Of a DNA stretch of 64,000 bases, positions 57,791-64,000 are shown in pieces. Under the pieces are notes generated by a model. That model worked only from the letters and a program-made list of their open reading frames with translations, made no database searches and was not told the origin of the DNA. The stretch spans positions 868,001-932,000 of the forward strand of contig NZ_NSDM01000001.1 of the NCBI RefSeq assembly GCF_030852425.1, read 5' to 3'. This DNA is from Saccharothrix longispora (GTDB lineage Bacteria; Actinomycetota; Actinomycetes; Mycobacteriales; Pseudonocardiaceae). Numbering within the stretch: position 1 is the stretch's first letter; each line of letters starts with the position of its first letter. The translations under genes and the position numbers were made by a program.

Positions 57791-57830
57791 AGGGCGAGGG
57801 CCGCCGGAGTCGCCCGGCGGCCCTCGCCCT
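57791..57830 (-). terminator. Terminator of the S9 peptidase gene
   Basis: A 17-bp perfect stem AGGGCGAGGGCCGCCGG (57791-57807) with its complement (57814-57830) and a 6-nt loop, just downstream of the peptidase stop on the minus strand. Confidence 0.85.
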
Positions 57831-57844
57831 CCTTCAAGACCCGG

Positions 57845-59653
57845 TCAGAGCACCCGCTGGACGAACGCGACCTCCGCCGCGGTCTGCCGGATGGTCTCCG
57901 CGACGACCAGCGAGCCGTGCCCGGCGTCGTACCGGTACACCTCGTAGTCCGCGCCCCGCCCGGCCAGCCGGTCCAGGTAGTTGTCGATCTGCCGGATCGG
58001 GCAGCGCGGGTCGTTCTCGCCCGCCAGCACCAGCACGGGCGCGCGCACCGCGTCCACGTAGGTCAGCGGCGAGCACTCGCGGTACCGCTCGGGCAGCTCC
58101 TCGGGCGACCCGCCGAACAGTGCCCGGTCGAACGCCCGCAGCGGCTCCATCTCGTCCTCGTAGGCGGCGAGGTAGTCGGCCACCGGCACGCCCGCGACCC
58201 CGGCCGCCCACCGCTCAGGCTGCGTGCCCAGCGCGAGCAGGGTCAGGTAGCCGCCCCACGACGCGCCGTTGACCACGCACTTCGCCGGGTCGGCGAACCC
58301 GCTGGACACGGCCCAGTCGTGCACCGCGGCCACGTCCTCCAGCTCGGTCAGCCCCGGCCTGCCCTCGATCGCGTCGCGCCACTTCGAGCCGTACCCGGTC
58401 GACCCGCGGTAGTTCACGTGCACCACGGCGTACCCGGCGTCCAGCCACACCGCGCGGTAGGCGGAGAACCGGTCCTCGTCGGCCGAGTGCGGGCCGCCGT
58501 GCAGGTGGAACACGGTCGGCAGCGGACCGTCCGGCGCGCCCTCGGGCCGCGCGACCAGGGCGTGCACGTCGCCGACGAACACGTCGGTCAGGTCGACCGA
58601 GGCGGGCGCCTCGTGACCGGGGGGCGTGAGCAGCACGCGCTCGTCGCCGTCCGCGGCCAGCACCCGCACCACGCCCGGCCGGGCGGCCGAGGACCACGAG
58701 TACTCCACCGAGCCGTCGGGCCGCACGTGCGCGCCGCCGACCGTGCCGTGCGGGGTGTCCAGCGCGGTCAGCGCGCCGGTCGCCAGGTCGTAGCGGTGCA
58801 GCGTGTTGCGCGCCCGGAAGGTGTGCGCCACCAGCAGCGCGGAGGCGTCCGGGTACCAGTCGGCGCTGATCTCGCCCGGCAGGTCGACGACGACCTCGGT
58901 CTCGGTGCCCGCGGCGACGTCCCAGATCAGCAGCTCGTCCTTGCCGCGCCGCTCGTGGCCGACCAGGAGCCGGTTGTCGCCGCGCACCGGGCTGAACGCG
59001 ATGGCGTCCAGGCCCTTGCCGGGACCGTCCCACTTCTCGGTGATCTTCTCACCCGTCGGCGTGATCACGCGGAGCGCGGCGTGCCGGTTGTCGCCGTGCT
59101 CGGAGTGCGCGATCACGAGCAGCGTCTCGTCCTTGGACAGCGCGGTCACGCCGCCGTCGTTCTCGTGCGCGTAGACGACCTCGGCGGGCGCGCCGCCGCG
59201 CGAGACGTACACGGTGGTGCCGTCGTCGGTGGACGTGCCGATCGCGACCACCTCGTGCCCGATCTCCAGCCCGGCGGGGTAGCCCGCCGGCACGCCCTCC
59301 ACGGCGGGCCGGGCCTCACCGCCGGGTTCGAACGGCTCGCTCACCCACGTGCCGAACTCGTCGCCGTCGGTGTCGTCGAACCACCAGATCGCCTCGCCGT
59401 CGGGGGTGAGCGCGCCGTGCGAGGTGCCGTTGGGCCGGTCGGTGACCTTGCGGTGGGAGTCGGTGGCGCGGTCCCAGGCGTAGAGCTCCCACACGCCGCT
59501 GGAGTTCGACAGGTACAGGTTGCGGTCCGGCGCGTCGTCCGCCCAGCCGGGCAGGCTCACGCGCGGCGCCGTGAAGCGGGCGCGCCAGCGGGCCTCGGCG
59601 TCCGGGTCGGGGAACAGGGGGTCGGGCACGTCGGCGGTCGGGTGCGTCGTCAC
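57845..59653 (-). CDS. S9-family prolyl oligopeptidase-like peptidase
   Basis: A 602-residue cytoplasmic serine peptidase. An N-terminal seven-bladed propeller-like region (for example YAWDRATDSHRKVTDRPNG) guards a C-terminal alpha/beta hydrolase: nucleophile in NGASWGGYLTLLA (Ser), Asp in LAGENDPRCPI, His in DAGHGSLV. The GASWGGY motif marks the S9C acylaminoacyl-peptidase side of the family. It trims short peptides, many with blocked N-termini. GTG 59653 overlaps the stop of the methyltransferase gene, so the two are coupled. Confidence 0.9.
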   Translation of the reverse strand: MTTHPTADVPDPLFPDPDAEARWRARFTAPRVSLPGWADDAPDRNLYLSNSSGVWELYAWDRATDSHRKVTDRPNGTSHGALTPDGEAIWWFDDTDGDEFGTWVSEPFEPGGEARPAVEGVPAGYPAGLEIGHEVVAIGTSTDDGTTVYVSRGGAPAEVVYAHENDGGVTALSKDETLLVIAHSEHGDNRHAALRVITPTGEKITEKWDGPGKGLDAIAFSPVRGDNRLLVGHERRGKDELLIWDVAAGTETEVVVDLPGEISADWYPDASALLVAHTFRARNTLHRYDLATGALTALDTPHGTVGGAHVRPDGSVEYSWSSAARPGVVRVLAADGDERVLLTPPGHEAPASVDLTDVFVGDVHALVARPEGAPDGPLPTVFHLHGGPHSADEDRFSAYRAVWLDAGYAVVHVNYRGSTGYGSKWRDAIEGRPGLTELEDVAAVHDWAVSSGFADPAKCVVNGASWGGYLTLLALGTQPERWAAGVAGVPVADYLAAYEDEMEPLRAFDRALFGGSPEELPERYRECSPLTYVDAVRAPVLVLAGENDPRCPIRQIDNYLDRLAGRGADYEVYRYDAGHGSLVVAETIRQTAAEVAFVQRVL

Positions 59654-60456
59654 ACCCCCGATCCTGCCGGCTTCCGCGCGGTGACCAGGTAGTAGTCGAC
59701 GAGGCCGCGCCGCGCGGCCCGGTGGTACGCGCGGTCCCAGTGGTCGGGGCGCGGGCCGAGTTCGAGCCAGCGGTCCAGGCCGCGCCACACGTGCTCGCCG
59801 ATGCTGACCGCGGCCACGTCGGCGAACCCCGCCGCGCGCAGGTGCCCGAGCACGTCGTCCACCGGGTGGGCCAGGTCGAGGCCCGTGGCGAACGACTCGA
59901 CCGCCGCGACCAGCTCCGGCGCGGCGGCGGCGCTGGTGGCGAAGAACGTGGTCAGCGCGAACCGGCCACCACCGGCCAGCACCCGAGCGCCTTCCCGGGC
60001 GAACCCCGCGACGTCCTCGAAGTGCTGGGCGGCCTCCACCGACAGCAGCGCGTCGAACGAGCCGTCGTCGAACGGCATGTCGTGGGCCGCGCCCAGGGCG
60101 AACGCCGCGCGCGGGTCGTCGTTGGCCGCGGTGGCGCGGGCGACCTGCTCGGGCACCAGGTCCAGGCCGCGGACCAGCGCGGGGTCGTGCCGCAGCGCCC
60201 GCCGGGTGCCCACGCCGTGTCCGCAGCCGACTTCGACGACCCGGTCGCCCGGTCGGAGCGCGAGCGCGTCGAGCACGACGTCGTAGAGGGCCTCCTGGGT
60301 GGCGACGCGCTGCTCGACGGTGATCGGGCCGCTCAGGTCGACGTCGCGCCAGTAGCCGAAGTTGATGAACCCGCCGGCGAAGACGGGCAGCGCGGCCAGG
60401 TCCCGGGTGCCGTACATGTGCTGCCGCCGCGCCGTGCGCTCCTCGATGTCCGCCAC
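59650..60456 (-). CDS. SAM-dependent methyltransferase
   Basis: A 268-residue class I methyltransferase. Motif I is VVEVGCGHGVGTRRAL (VGCGHG near residue 75), motif II region LDLVPEQVARATA, then FDALLSVEAAQHFEDVAGFAREGARV. The N-terminal ...FINFGYWRDVDLSG resembles small-molecule O- or C-methyltransferases rather than RNA enzymes. Substrate unknown. It is coupled to the S9 peptidase (4-bp overlap). Confidence 0.85.
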   Translation of the reverse strand: MADIEERTARRQHMYGTRDLAALPVFAGGFINFGYWRDVDLSGPITVEQRVATQEALYDVVLDALALRPGDRVVEVGCGHGVGTRRALRHDPALVRGLDLVPEQVARATAANDDPRAAFALGAAHDMPFDDGSFDALLSVEAAQHFEDVAGFAREGARVLAGGGRFALTTFFATSAAAAPELVAAVESFATGLDLAHPVDDVLGHLRAAGFADVAAVSIGEHVWRGLDRWLELGPRPDHWDRAYHRAARRGLVDYYLVTARKPAGSGV

Positions 60457-60567
60457 ACCGCGATGATGCCGGTTCCGGGCCTCTCCGCACCCCCTACCGG
60501 CCCGTCCTCGCCCCGCACCTCGACGCAGCGTGATGCGGGCGCCGGTGGCGGTGGTGGCGCAGGGTGA

Positions 60568-60795
60568 TCAGCGGTGGTCGAGTTCCTCGTCGAGGATGCG
60601 GTCGACCGCGTCCGACGCGCGGGTCAGCGCGTGGGCGGCGAGGCCGACGAGCGCGGCCACGACGCCCGCGACCGCGCCCCGGGCGGGGGTGGTCAGGAAC
60701 GCGGCGGAACCGGCTAAGCCGAGCGCGACCAGCGACCACGTGACGAGCACGAGCCGGCTGTCGGGGTCCGGGCGGGCGGTGGAGGTGAGGCTCAT
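60568..60795 (-). CDS. Small two-helix membrane protein
   Basis: A 75-residue protein from ATG 60795 behind AGGGAG. Two hydrophobic helices (LVLVTWSLVALGLAGSAAFL and GAVAGVVAALVGLAAHAL) are followed by a charged cytosolic tail (ASDAVDRILDEELDHR). No family recognised; function unknown. It is not coupled to neighbours. Confidence 0.6.
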   Translation of the reverse strand: MSLTSTARPDPDSRLVLVTWSLVALGLAGSAAFLTTPARGAVAGVVAALVGLAAHALTRASDAVDRILDEELDHR

Positions 60796-61065
60796 GGTGC
60801 TGCTCCCTGCTGGCGGTGCCCTCGGCGCTGAGCTGTGAAGCCTGTGGTGCGGTTGCGTTGACTCGTCGTCGCGTCGATCTTGACCGTTGTTACGCACCGT
60901 AAGTTGAATCTGCAACCTCCACCCGATCGGACTAACAGAACGTGACGTTCGTTCGGATATTTAGCCCTGGGGCAATTTGGCAACAGCGGGGAGTGACGCG
61001 TAACGCTCACGTTCGTCCGAACGAATCACCGGTCAAGACGAATGCGGCACAGGGAGGTCAGACCG

Positions 61066-61266
61066 ATGATCGACAACACGGTTCGGCAGGGCGGTCGTGT
61101 CGGGTGCGTGGACGCCCTCGGTCGCCGGCGCACCCTGGAGGTCACCCTGACCGAAGAGGGCAACGTCTGCATCCACACCCCGCCCGGCGAGTCGGCCAAG
61201 CTCGACTGGAACCAGGTGGGCGAACTGCTCCGCCGCCTGGCCGAACTCCGCCCGCACGTCCGCTAG
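61066..61266 (+). CDS. Small conserved-looking hypothetical protein
   Basis: A 66-residue protein from ATG 61066 preceded by GGGAGG. MIDNTVRQGGRVGCVDALGRR starts a predicted small beta barrel, with LEVTLTEEGNVCIHTPPGES and a helical end (VGELLRRLAEL). Two cysteines at VGCVD and NVCIH could bind a metal or pair. No family recognised. Upstream, ACGTTCGT occurs at 60946 and 61009. The stop overlaps the convergent kinase-like pseudogene by 4 bp. Confidence 0.55.
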   Translation: MIDNTVRQGGRVGCVDALGRRRTLEVTLTEEGNVCIHTPPGESAKLDWNQVGELLRRLAELRPHVR

Positions 61267-61669
61267 CCCACATCCCCGCAGCTCGCGGCGGTGGCCCGGG
61301 CGAGCGCCCGGGCCACCGTCTCCGCCGCCGTCCACGTCGTCGTGTCGACCACCGTCATCGTGCGCGGTGGCATGACTTCCGCGGTCCTCGGCAGCCGGTC
61401 GGTCGTCACGTGCTTCGCCACGTCCACCCGCCGCCCACCTCGCCCGCGATGTCCGGCAGGGAGCGCCGGAACGCCGGGTAGTCCGCCCGCCCGCCGCTCA
61501 CCGCCGCCGCGCCCGCGGCCATCACGTCGCCGTCCAGGGCCAGGGAGCCCGGGTCCCGCGCCAGGGTGCGGCGCACCGTCGACTTCCCGGCCGCCGCGGC
61601 GCCCGTGACCACCGGTGTTGGCGTCCTGCTCACTCGATCGAGGAAATCTGTGGTGGCGGGGGTAGACAT
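61263..61669 (-). pseudogene. P-loop kinase-like gene with a frameshift
   Basis: The N-terminal frame from ATG 61669 (MSTPATTDFLDRVSRT) has the Walker A VVTGAAAAGKST and a DGDVM acidic loop, but ends shortly after EVGGGW. The next frame continues with VDVAKHVTTDRLPRTAEVM and a helical C-terminus to 61263, with normal codon bias. Adding one G to the GGG run on the minus strand at 61427-61429 would restore a 135-residue protein. Small nucleotide kinases have this layout. It is a pseudogene unless the lesion is a sequencing error. Confidence 0.6.
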
Positions 61670-61692
61670 TCCATGATCCCTGTGTGTAGTAT
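61663..61692 (+). promoter_or_regulatory. Promoter of the MerR leader
   Basis: TAGACA (61663-61668), an 18-bp spacer and TAGTAT (61687-61692) with TGTG upstream make a good vegetative promoter. It overlaps the start of the minus-strand kinase-like gene, and transcription would begin about 61699 and run through the repeat-rich leader. Confidence 0.6.
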
Positions 61693-61836
61693 CTTCCATG
61701 TCGACAGGGAGAAGATCTCATCGGCACGGGAGATGACGAACTGCCCGTGAGCTGGGAAGCAGTACCGGTCTCCGGACCGGGGCGAGCAGTCGAAGGGTGC
61801 CCCGGACGTCGACGGCCGGAGTTCGACGAGAAGTTG

Positions 61837-61980
61837 GCAAGCAGTACGACCGCAAGATCAGCAGTTGGCACGTTGCAAGACCAGTAGGACCAGCAAGATC
61901 GGCAGTTGCAAGACCGGTAAGACGGCAAGTTGCAGGATCAGCAAGCAGCAAGACGGCAAGGCACGGATCAAGGAAGCAAG
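61837..61980 (+). repeat. GCAAG degenerate repeat tract
   Basis: GCAAG occurs at 61837, 61852, 61875, 61893, 61908, 61925, 61941, 61948, 61956 and 61976. Longer related units such as GCAAGCAGTACGACCGCAAG and GCAAGCAGCAAGACGGCAAG are imperfect direct repeats. Confidence 0.75.
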
Positions 61981-62189
61981 TAACCAGAGGAGAAGGGAAG
62001 GGTCACACACCATCGGATCGCCTGCCTCGGGCTACACCAGTCGGGCGGGTACCGCACTCCAGACAGATTGGAAGGTGGTCTCCGGTTACGCAAAAGCGAT
62101 CCTCGCGCTCATCGTCGTCAGTGAGGCGTGCAGCGCGGATGTGACAAGCCGACTTCACAGTCGGATGATGGAAGTGAACCCATAACCCT

Positions 62190-62217
62190 GGGCCCCGGTG
62201 CTACGGCACCGGGGCCC
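62190..62217 (+). terminator. Strong hairpin before the MerR gene
   Basis: GGGCCCCGGTGC (62190-62201) pairs perfectly with GCACCGGGGCCC (62206-62217) around TACG. It lies 18 bp before the MerR ATG, so it could end the leader transcript or regulate translation. Confidence 0.7.
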
Positions 62218-62235
62218 TCGTGGCGCGGAGGTGCA

Positions 62236-62592
62236 ATGCCGGCAGAGACAAACGAGCCGCAGACCGCGGCGGACAGGTTCGACGACGACCACTACCCCGC
62301 CTACACCATGGGCAGGGCCGCGGAGATGCTCGGCACCACACCGGGCTTCCTCCGCAGCCTCGACGAGGTGAAGCTGATCGAGCCCCAGCGCTCGCAGGGC
62401 GGGCACCGGCGCTACTCCCGCCACCAGCTCAAGTTGGCGGCGAGGGTCCGGGAACTCGTCGACCGGGGCACCGGCCTGGAGGCCGCGTGCCGCATCGTCA
62501 CCCTGGAAGACCAGCTCCAAGAGGCCCAGGACCTGAACAAGCGGCTCGCGCCGCCACCGGAGCAGGACTACCCGCCGCTGCGCGGCGTGTGA
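62236..62592 (+). CDS. MerR-family transcriptional regulator
   Basis: A 118-residue protein from ATG 62236 behind CGGAGG. The MerR helix-turn-helix is clear: YPAYTMGRAAEMLGTTPGFL, then LDEVKLIEPQRSQGGHRRYS and LKLAARVRELVDRGTGLEAA. A short coiled-coil (LEDQLQEAQDLNKRL) follows, without an effector domain, as in HspR/BldC-like small members. The long repeat-rich leader suggests post-transcriptional control. Target unknown. Confidence 0.85.
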   Translation: MPAETNEPQTAADRFDDDHYPAYTMGRAAEMLGTTPGFLRSLDEVKLIEPQRSQGGHRRYSRHQLKLAARVRELVDRGTGLEAACRIVTLEDQLQEAQDLNKRLAPPPEQDYPPLRGV

Positions 62593-62754
62593 CGCGGAGA
62601 GAACCGGGGACGTCGACCACGGCACACGGGGAACCCCCGACGCGGGTCACACCGACCGCGACGCACCGCCGTCGACGTCCCGGATTCCCGCCCGCCGGAC
62701 ACCGGGCACGACCTCACCCGGCAGGGAGCGACATGACGACCGGAAACGACTCAG

Positions 62755-62786
62755 GGCCCGTCCGAATACCTCTCGGACAGGCCCTG
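62755..62786 (-). terminator. tRNA-Pro terminator
   Basis: AGGGCC and GTCCGA pair with TCGGAC and GGCCCT around a short loop, just downstream of the tRNA on the minus strand. Confidence 0.65.
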
Positions 62787-62793
62787 ATCTGTG

Positions 62794-62870
<77 letters not shown>

Positions 62871-62913
62871 GTCCCGCTCGTCCGACCGGTCACCCGCTCG
62901 AACGAGGAGAACT

Positions 62914-63873
62914 CTACCTGACGTTCCCGCCCACTCCGAACCGGGTATCCCTTTCCGTGCCCGACCGGCTCTGACCTGCGTCGACAGGGCGTGGCACCAG
63001 GGTCAGCAGGCTCGCCTCCGGCCGGCAGGCGAAGCGCACCGGCGCGTACGGCGACGTGCCGAGGCCCGCCGACACGTTCAGCCACGTGCGGGAGCCCCAG
63101 CGCGACACGCCCCGCGCCCGCGAGCGGTCCAGGTCGCAGTTCGTCACCAGCGCGCCGTAGCCGGGGATGCGCAACTGCCCGCCGTGCGTGTGGCCGGCCA
63201 GCACGAGGTCGTAGCCCTCGGCGGCGAACGGGTCCAGCACGCGCGGCTCGGGGGAGTGCGTCACGCCCAGGCGCAGCCCCACGTCCGGCACGGGGCCGCT
63301 GATCTCGTCGAACCGGTCGCGCTTGAGGTGCGGGTCGTCCAGGCCGGCGGCGAACACGTCCACGCCGCCCACCGTGAACGAGTGGCGCGAGTGCGTCAGG
63401 TCCAGCCACCCGCGCTCGAGCATCGCCGCGCGCAGGTCCCGCCACGGCAGCGGGATGCCGTGGATGCGCTTCGTCTTCGCCGACGGCAGCAGGTAGCGCG
63501 CCGGGTTCTTCGGTCGGGGCGCGTAGTAGTCGTTGCTGCCGAACACGAACGCGCCCGGCCGGTTCAGCAGCGGGCCGAGCGCCCGGATCACCGCGGGCAC
63601 GGCCTGCTTGTGCGCGAGGTTGTCCCCGGTGTTGACCACCAGGTCGGGCTCCAGTTCGTCCAGTGCCGCCACCCACCGCTGCTTCGACACCTGCCCCGGC
63701 ATCATGTGCAGGTCGGAGATGTGCAGCACGCGCAGCGGCGACGACCCGGGCGCGAGCACCGGCACGGTGGCCCGGCGCAACGCCCAGAGCCGCCGTTCGA
63801 TCCCCGCCGCGTAGGCGAGCGCGGTGGCGCCCAGGGCGGTCGTGGTGAGCAGCGCTCGGCCCAGCTTGTTCAC
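62914..63873 (-). CDS. Metallophosphoesterase, membrane-anchored type
   Basis: A 319-residue protein from GTG 63873; a longer frame exists but the gene head (VNKLGRALLTTTALGATALAYAAG) gives a hydrophobic anchor. Calcineurin-like metal motifs follow: HISDLHMMP, VVNTGDN, FGSNDYY, and GHTHGG near residue 235 (two-metal site). It hydrolyses phosphate esters or diesters, acting at the membrane. Such genes commonly stand near the start of YqeY-like genes in actinobacteria. Substrate unknown. Confidence 0.88.
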   Translation of the reverse strand: MNKLGRALLTTTALGATALAYAAGIERRLWALRRATVPVLAPGSSPLRVLHISDLHMMPGQVSKQRWVAALDELEPDLVVNTGDNLAHKQAVPAVIRALGPLLNRPGAFVFGSNDYYAPRPKNPARYLLPSAKTKRIHGIPLPWRDLRAAMLERGWLDLTHSRHSFTVGGVDVFAAGLDDPHLKRDRFDEISGPVPDVGLRLGVTHSPEPRVLDPFAAEGYDLVLAGHTHGGQLRIPGYGALVTNCDLDRSRARGVSRWGSRTWLNVSAGLGTSPYAPVRFACRPEASLLTLVPRPVDAGQSRSGTERDTRFGVGGNVR

Positions 63874-63937
63874 GAAGTCGAGGGTAGGGGGTTGACCGAT
63901 TCGGGCGGACGGGGGCCTTTCGGTACCGTTCCGCCCC

Positions 63938-64000
63938 ATGGCGGAGCTGAAGGCACGGTTGCAGTCGGACCTCACGGTGTCGATCAAGACCCGGGACACG
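63938..64000 (+). CDS. YqeY/GatB-domain protein, N-terminal fragment
   Basis: Only 21 codons are inside the window: MAELKARLQSDLTVSIKTRD matches the start of YqeY-like proteins, which share the tail domain of GatB and are linked to tRNA amidation. It runs off the right edge. It is divergent from the metallophosphoesterase, with 64 bp between starts. Assignment rests on this short segment. Confidence 0.65.
   Translation, partial: MAELKARLQSDLTVSIKTRDT

Larger units (their letters stand above)
61699..62235 (+). ncRNA. Candidate structured leader or small RNA with GCAAG repeats
   Basis: Between the promoter and the MerR start is 540 nt without a credible gene. It holds a CCGGTC-TCCG-GACCGG hairpin (61765-61780), ten copies of GCAAG within 61837-61980, a purine-rich run at 61984-62002 and a strong hairpin at 62190. 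One frame through it (61865-62185) encodes a basic repeat peptide but has no typical ribosome site. I interpret it as a leader or independent RNA; its function is unknown. Confidence 0.5.

Noticed and set aside
61865-62185. A 106-residue basic repeat protein in the MerR leader
   Set aside because: No ribosome site or normal codon bias, and the repeats are out of phase with codons in places; treated as leader RNA.

Overview
This is a 64-kb, very GC-rich chromosomal window. The codon bias, the IdeR-type iron box, the perfect actinobacterial SOS box, the AfsR/SARP regulator, the tRNA adenosine deaminase-associated protein and the gene blocks ffs-dnaX-ybaB-recR, ask-asd and leuA-with-leader all point to an actinobacterium. 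The layout fits a filamentous member of the Pseudonocardiales (Saccharothrix, Actinosynnema or Lentzea type); the order is an inference from gene content, not a tested placement.

Layout. 1-19 kb: housekeeping and unknown genes on both strands: a partial oxidoreductase, a serine hydrolase, RNase Z, an epimerase, an ATP-grasp protein, an orphan C5 DNA methyltransferase, a thioester-forming wall-anchored surface protein, a four-gene minus-strand run (tyrA, two paralogous membrane-anchored FN3 proteins, a thiolase), an M20 amidohydrolase and the tadA pair. 19-21.4 kb: a small integrated element at tRNA-Ser(CGA), bounded by a duplicated tRNA 3' end plus terminator, holding a frameshifted tyrosine integrase and a small secreted cysteine-containing protein. 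21.5-27 kb: a glycosyltransferase, a large secreted nuclease/phosphatase behind a perfect SOS box, tRNA-Ser(GGA), and an iron-regulated siderophore-binding lipoprotein. 27.3-31 kb: SRP RNA, dnaX, ybaB, recR and a nucleoside-kinase-like gene. 31-40.4 kb: a 1098-residue SARP/NB-ARC/TPR regulator divergent from a complete five-gene peptide ABC transporter operon. 40.6-51 kb: a divergent DinB/TetR pair around a perfect operator, leuA with a leaderless attenuation peptide, nitroreductase and mannosyltransferase genes, ask-asd, a sugar kinase and an MFS exporter. 51.2-56 kb: oxidative-stress genes (Fur regulator, catalase, FMN reductase, Ohr, Dps). 56.1-57.7 kb: an AT-richer island with a sigma-70-like gene carrying five TTA codons and a small amphipathic protein. 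57.8-64 kb: S9 peptidase, methyltransferase, small proteins, a frameshifted kinase, a repeat-rich leader before a MerR gene, tRNA-Pro(CGG), a metallophosphoesterase and the start of a YqeY-like gene.

Working relations. Ask, Asd and LeuA feed amino-acid synthesis, and leuA is probably attenuated by a Leu/Arg-containing leader. The binding protein and Opp/Dpp genes import peptides beside a TPR-type activator. The Fur-catalase unit, Ohr and Dps form a peroxide defence neighbourhood. The parts least explained by known biology are the TTA-rich sigma-like island, the GCAAG-repeat leader at 61.7-62.2 kb, the tandem FN3 surface proteins and the mini-element.
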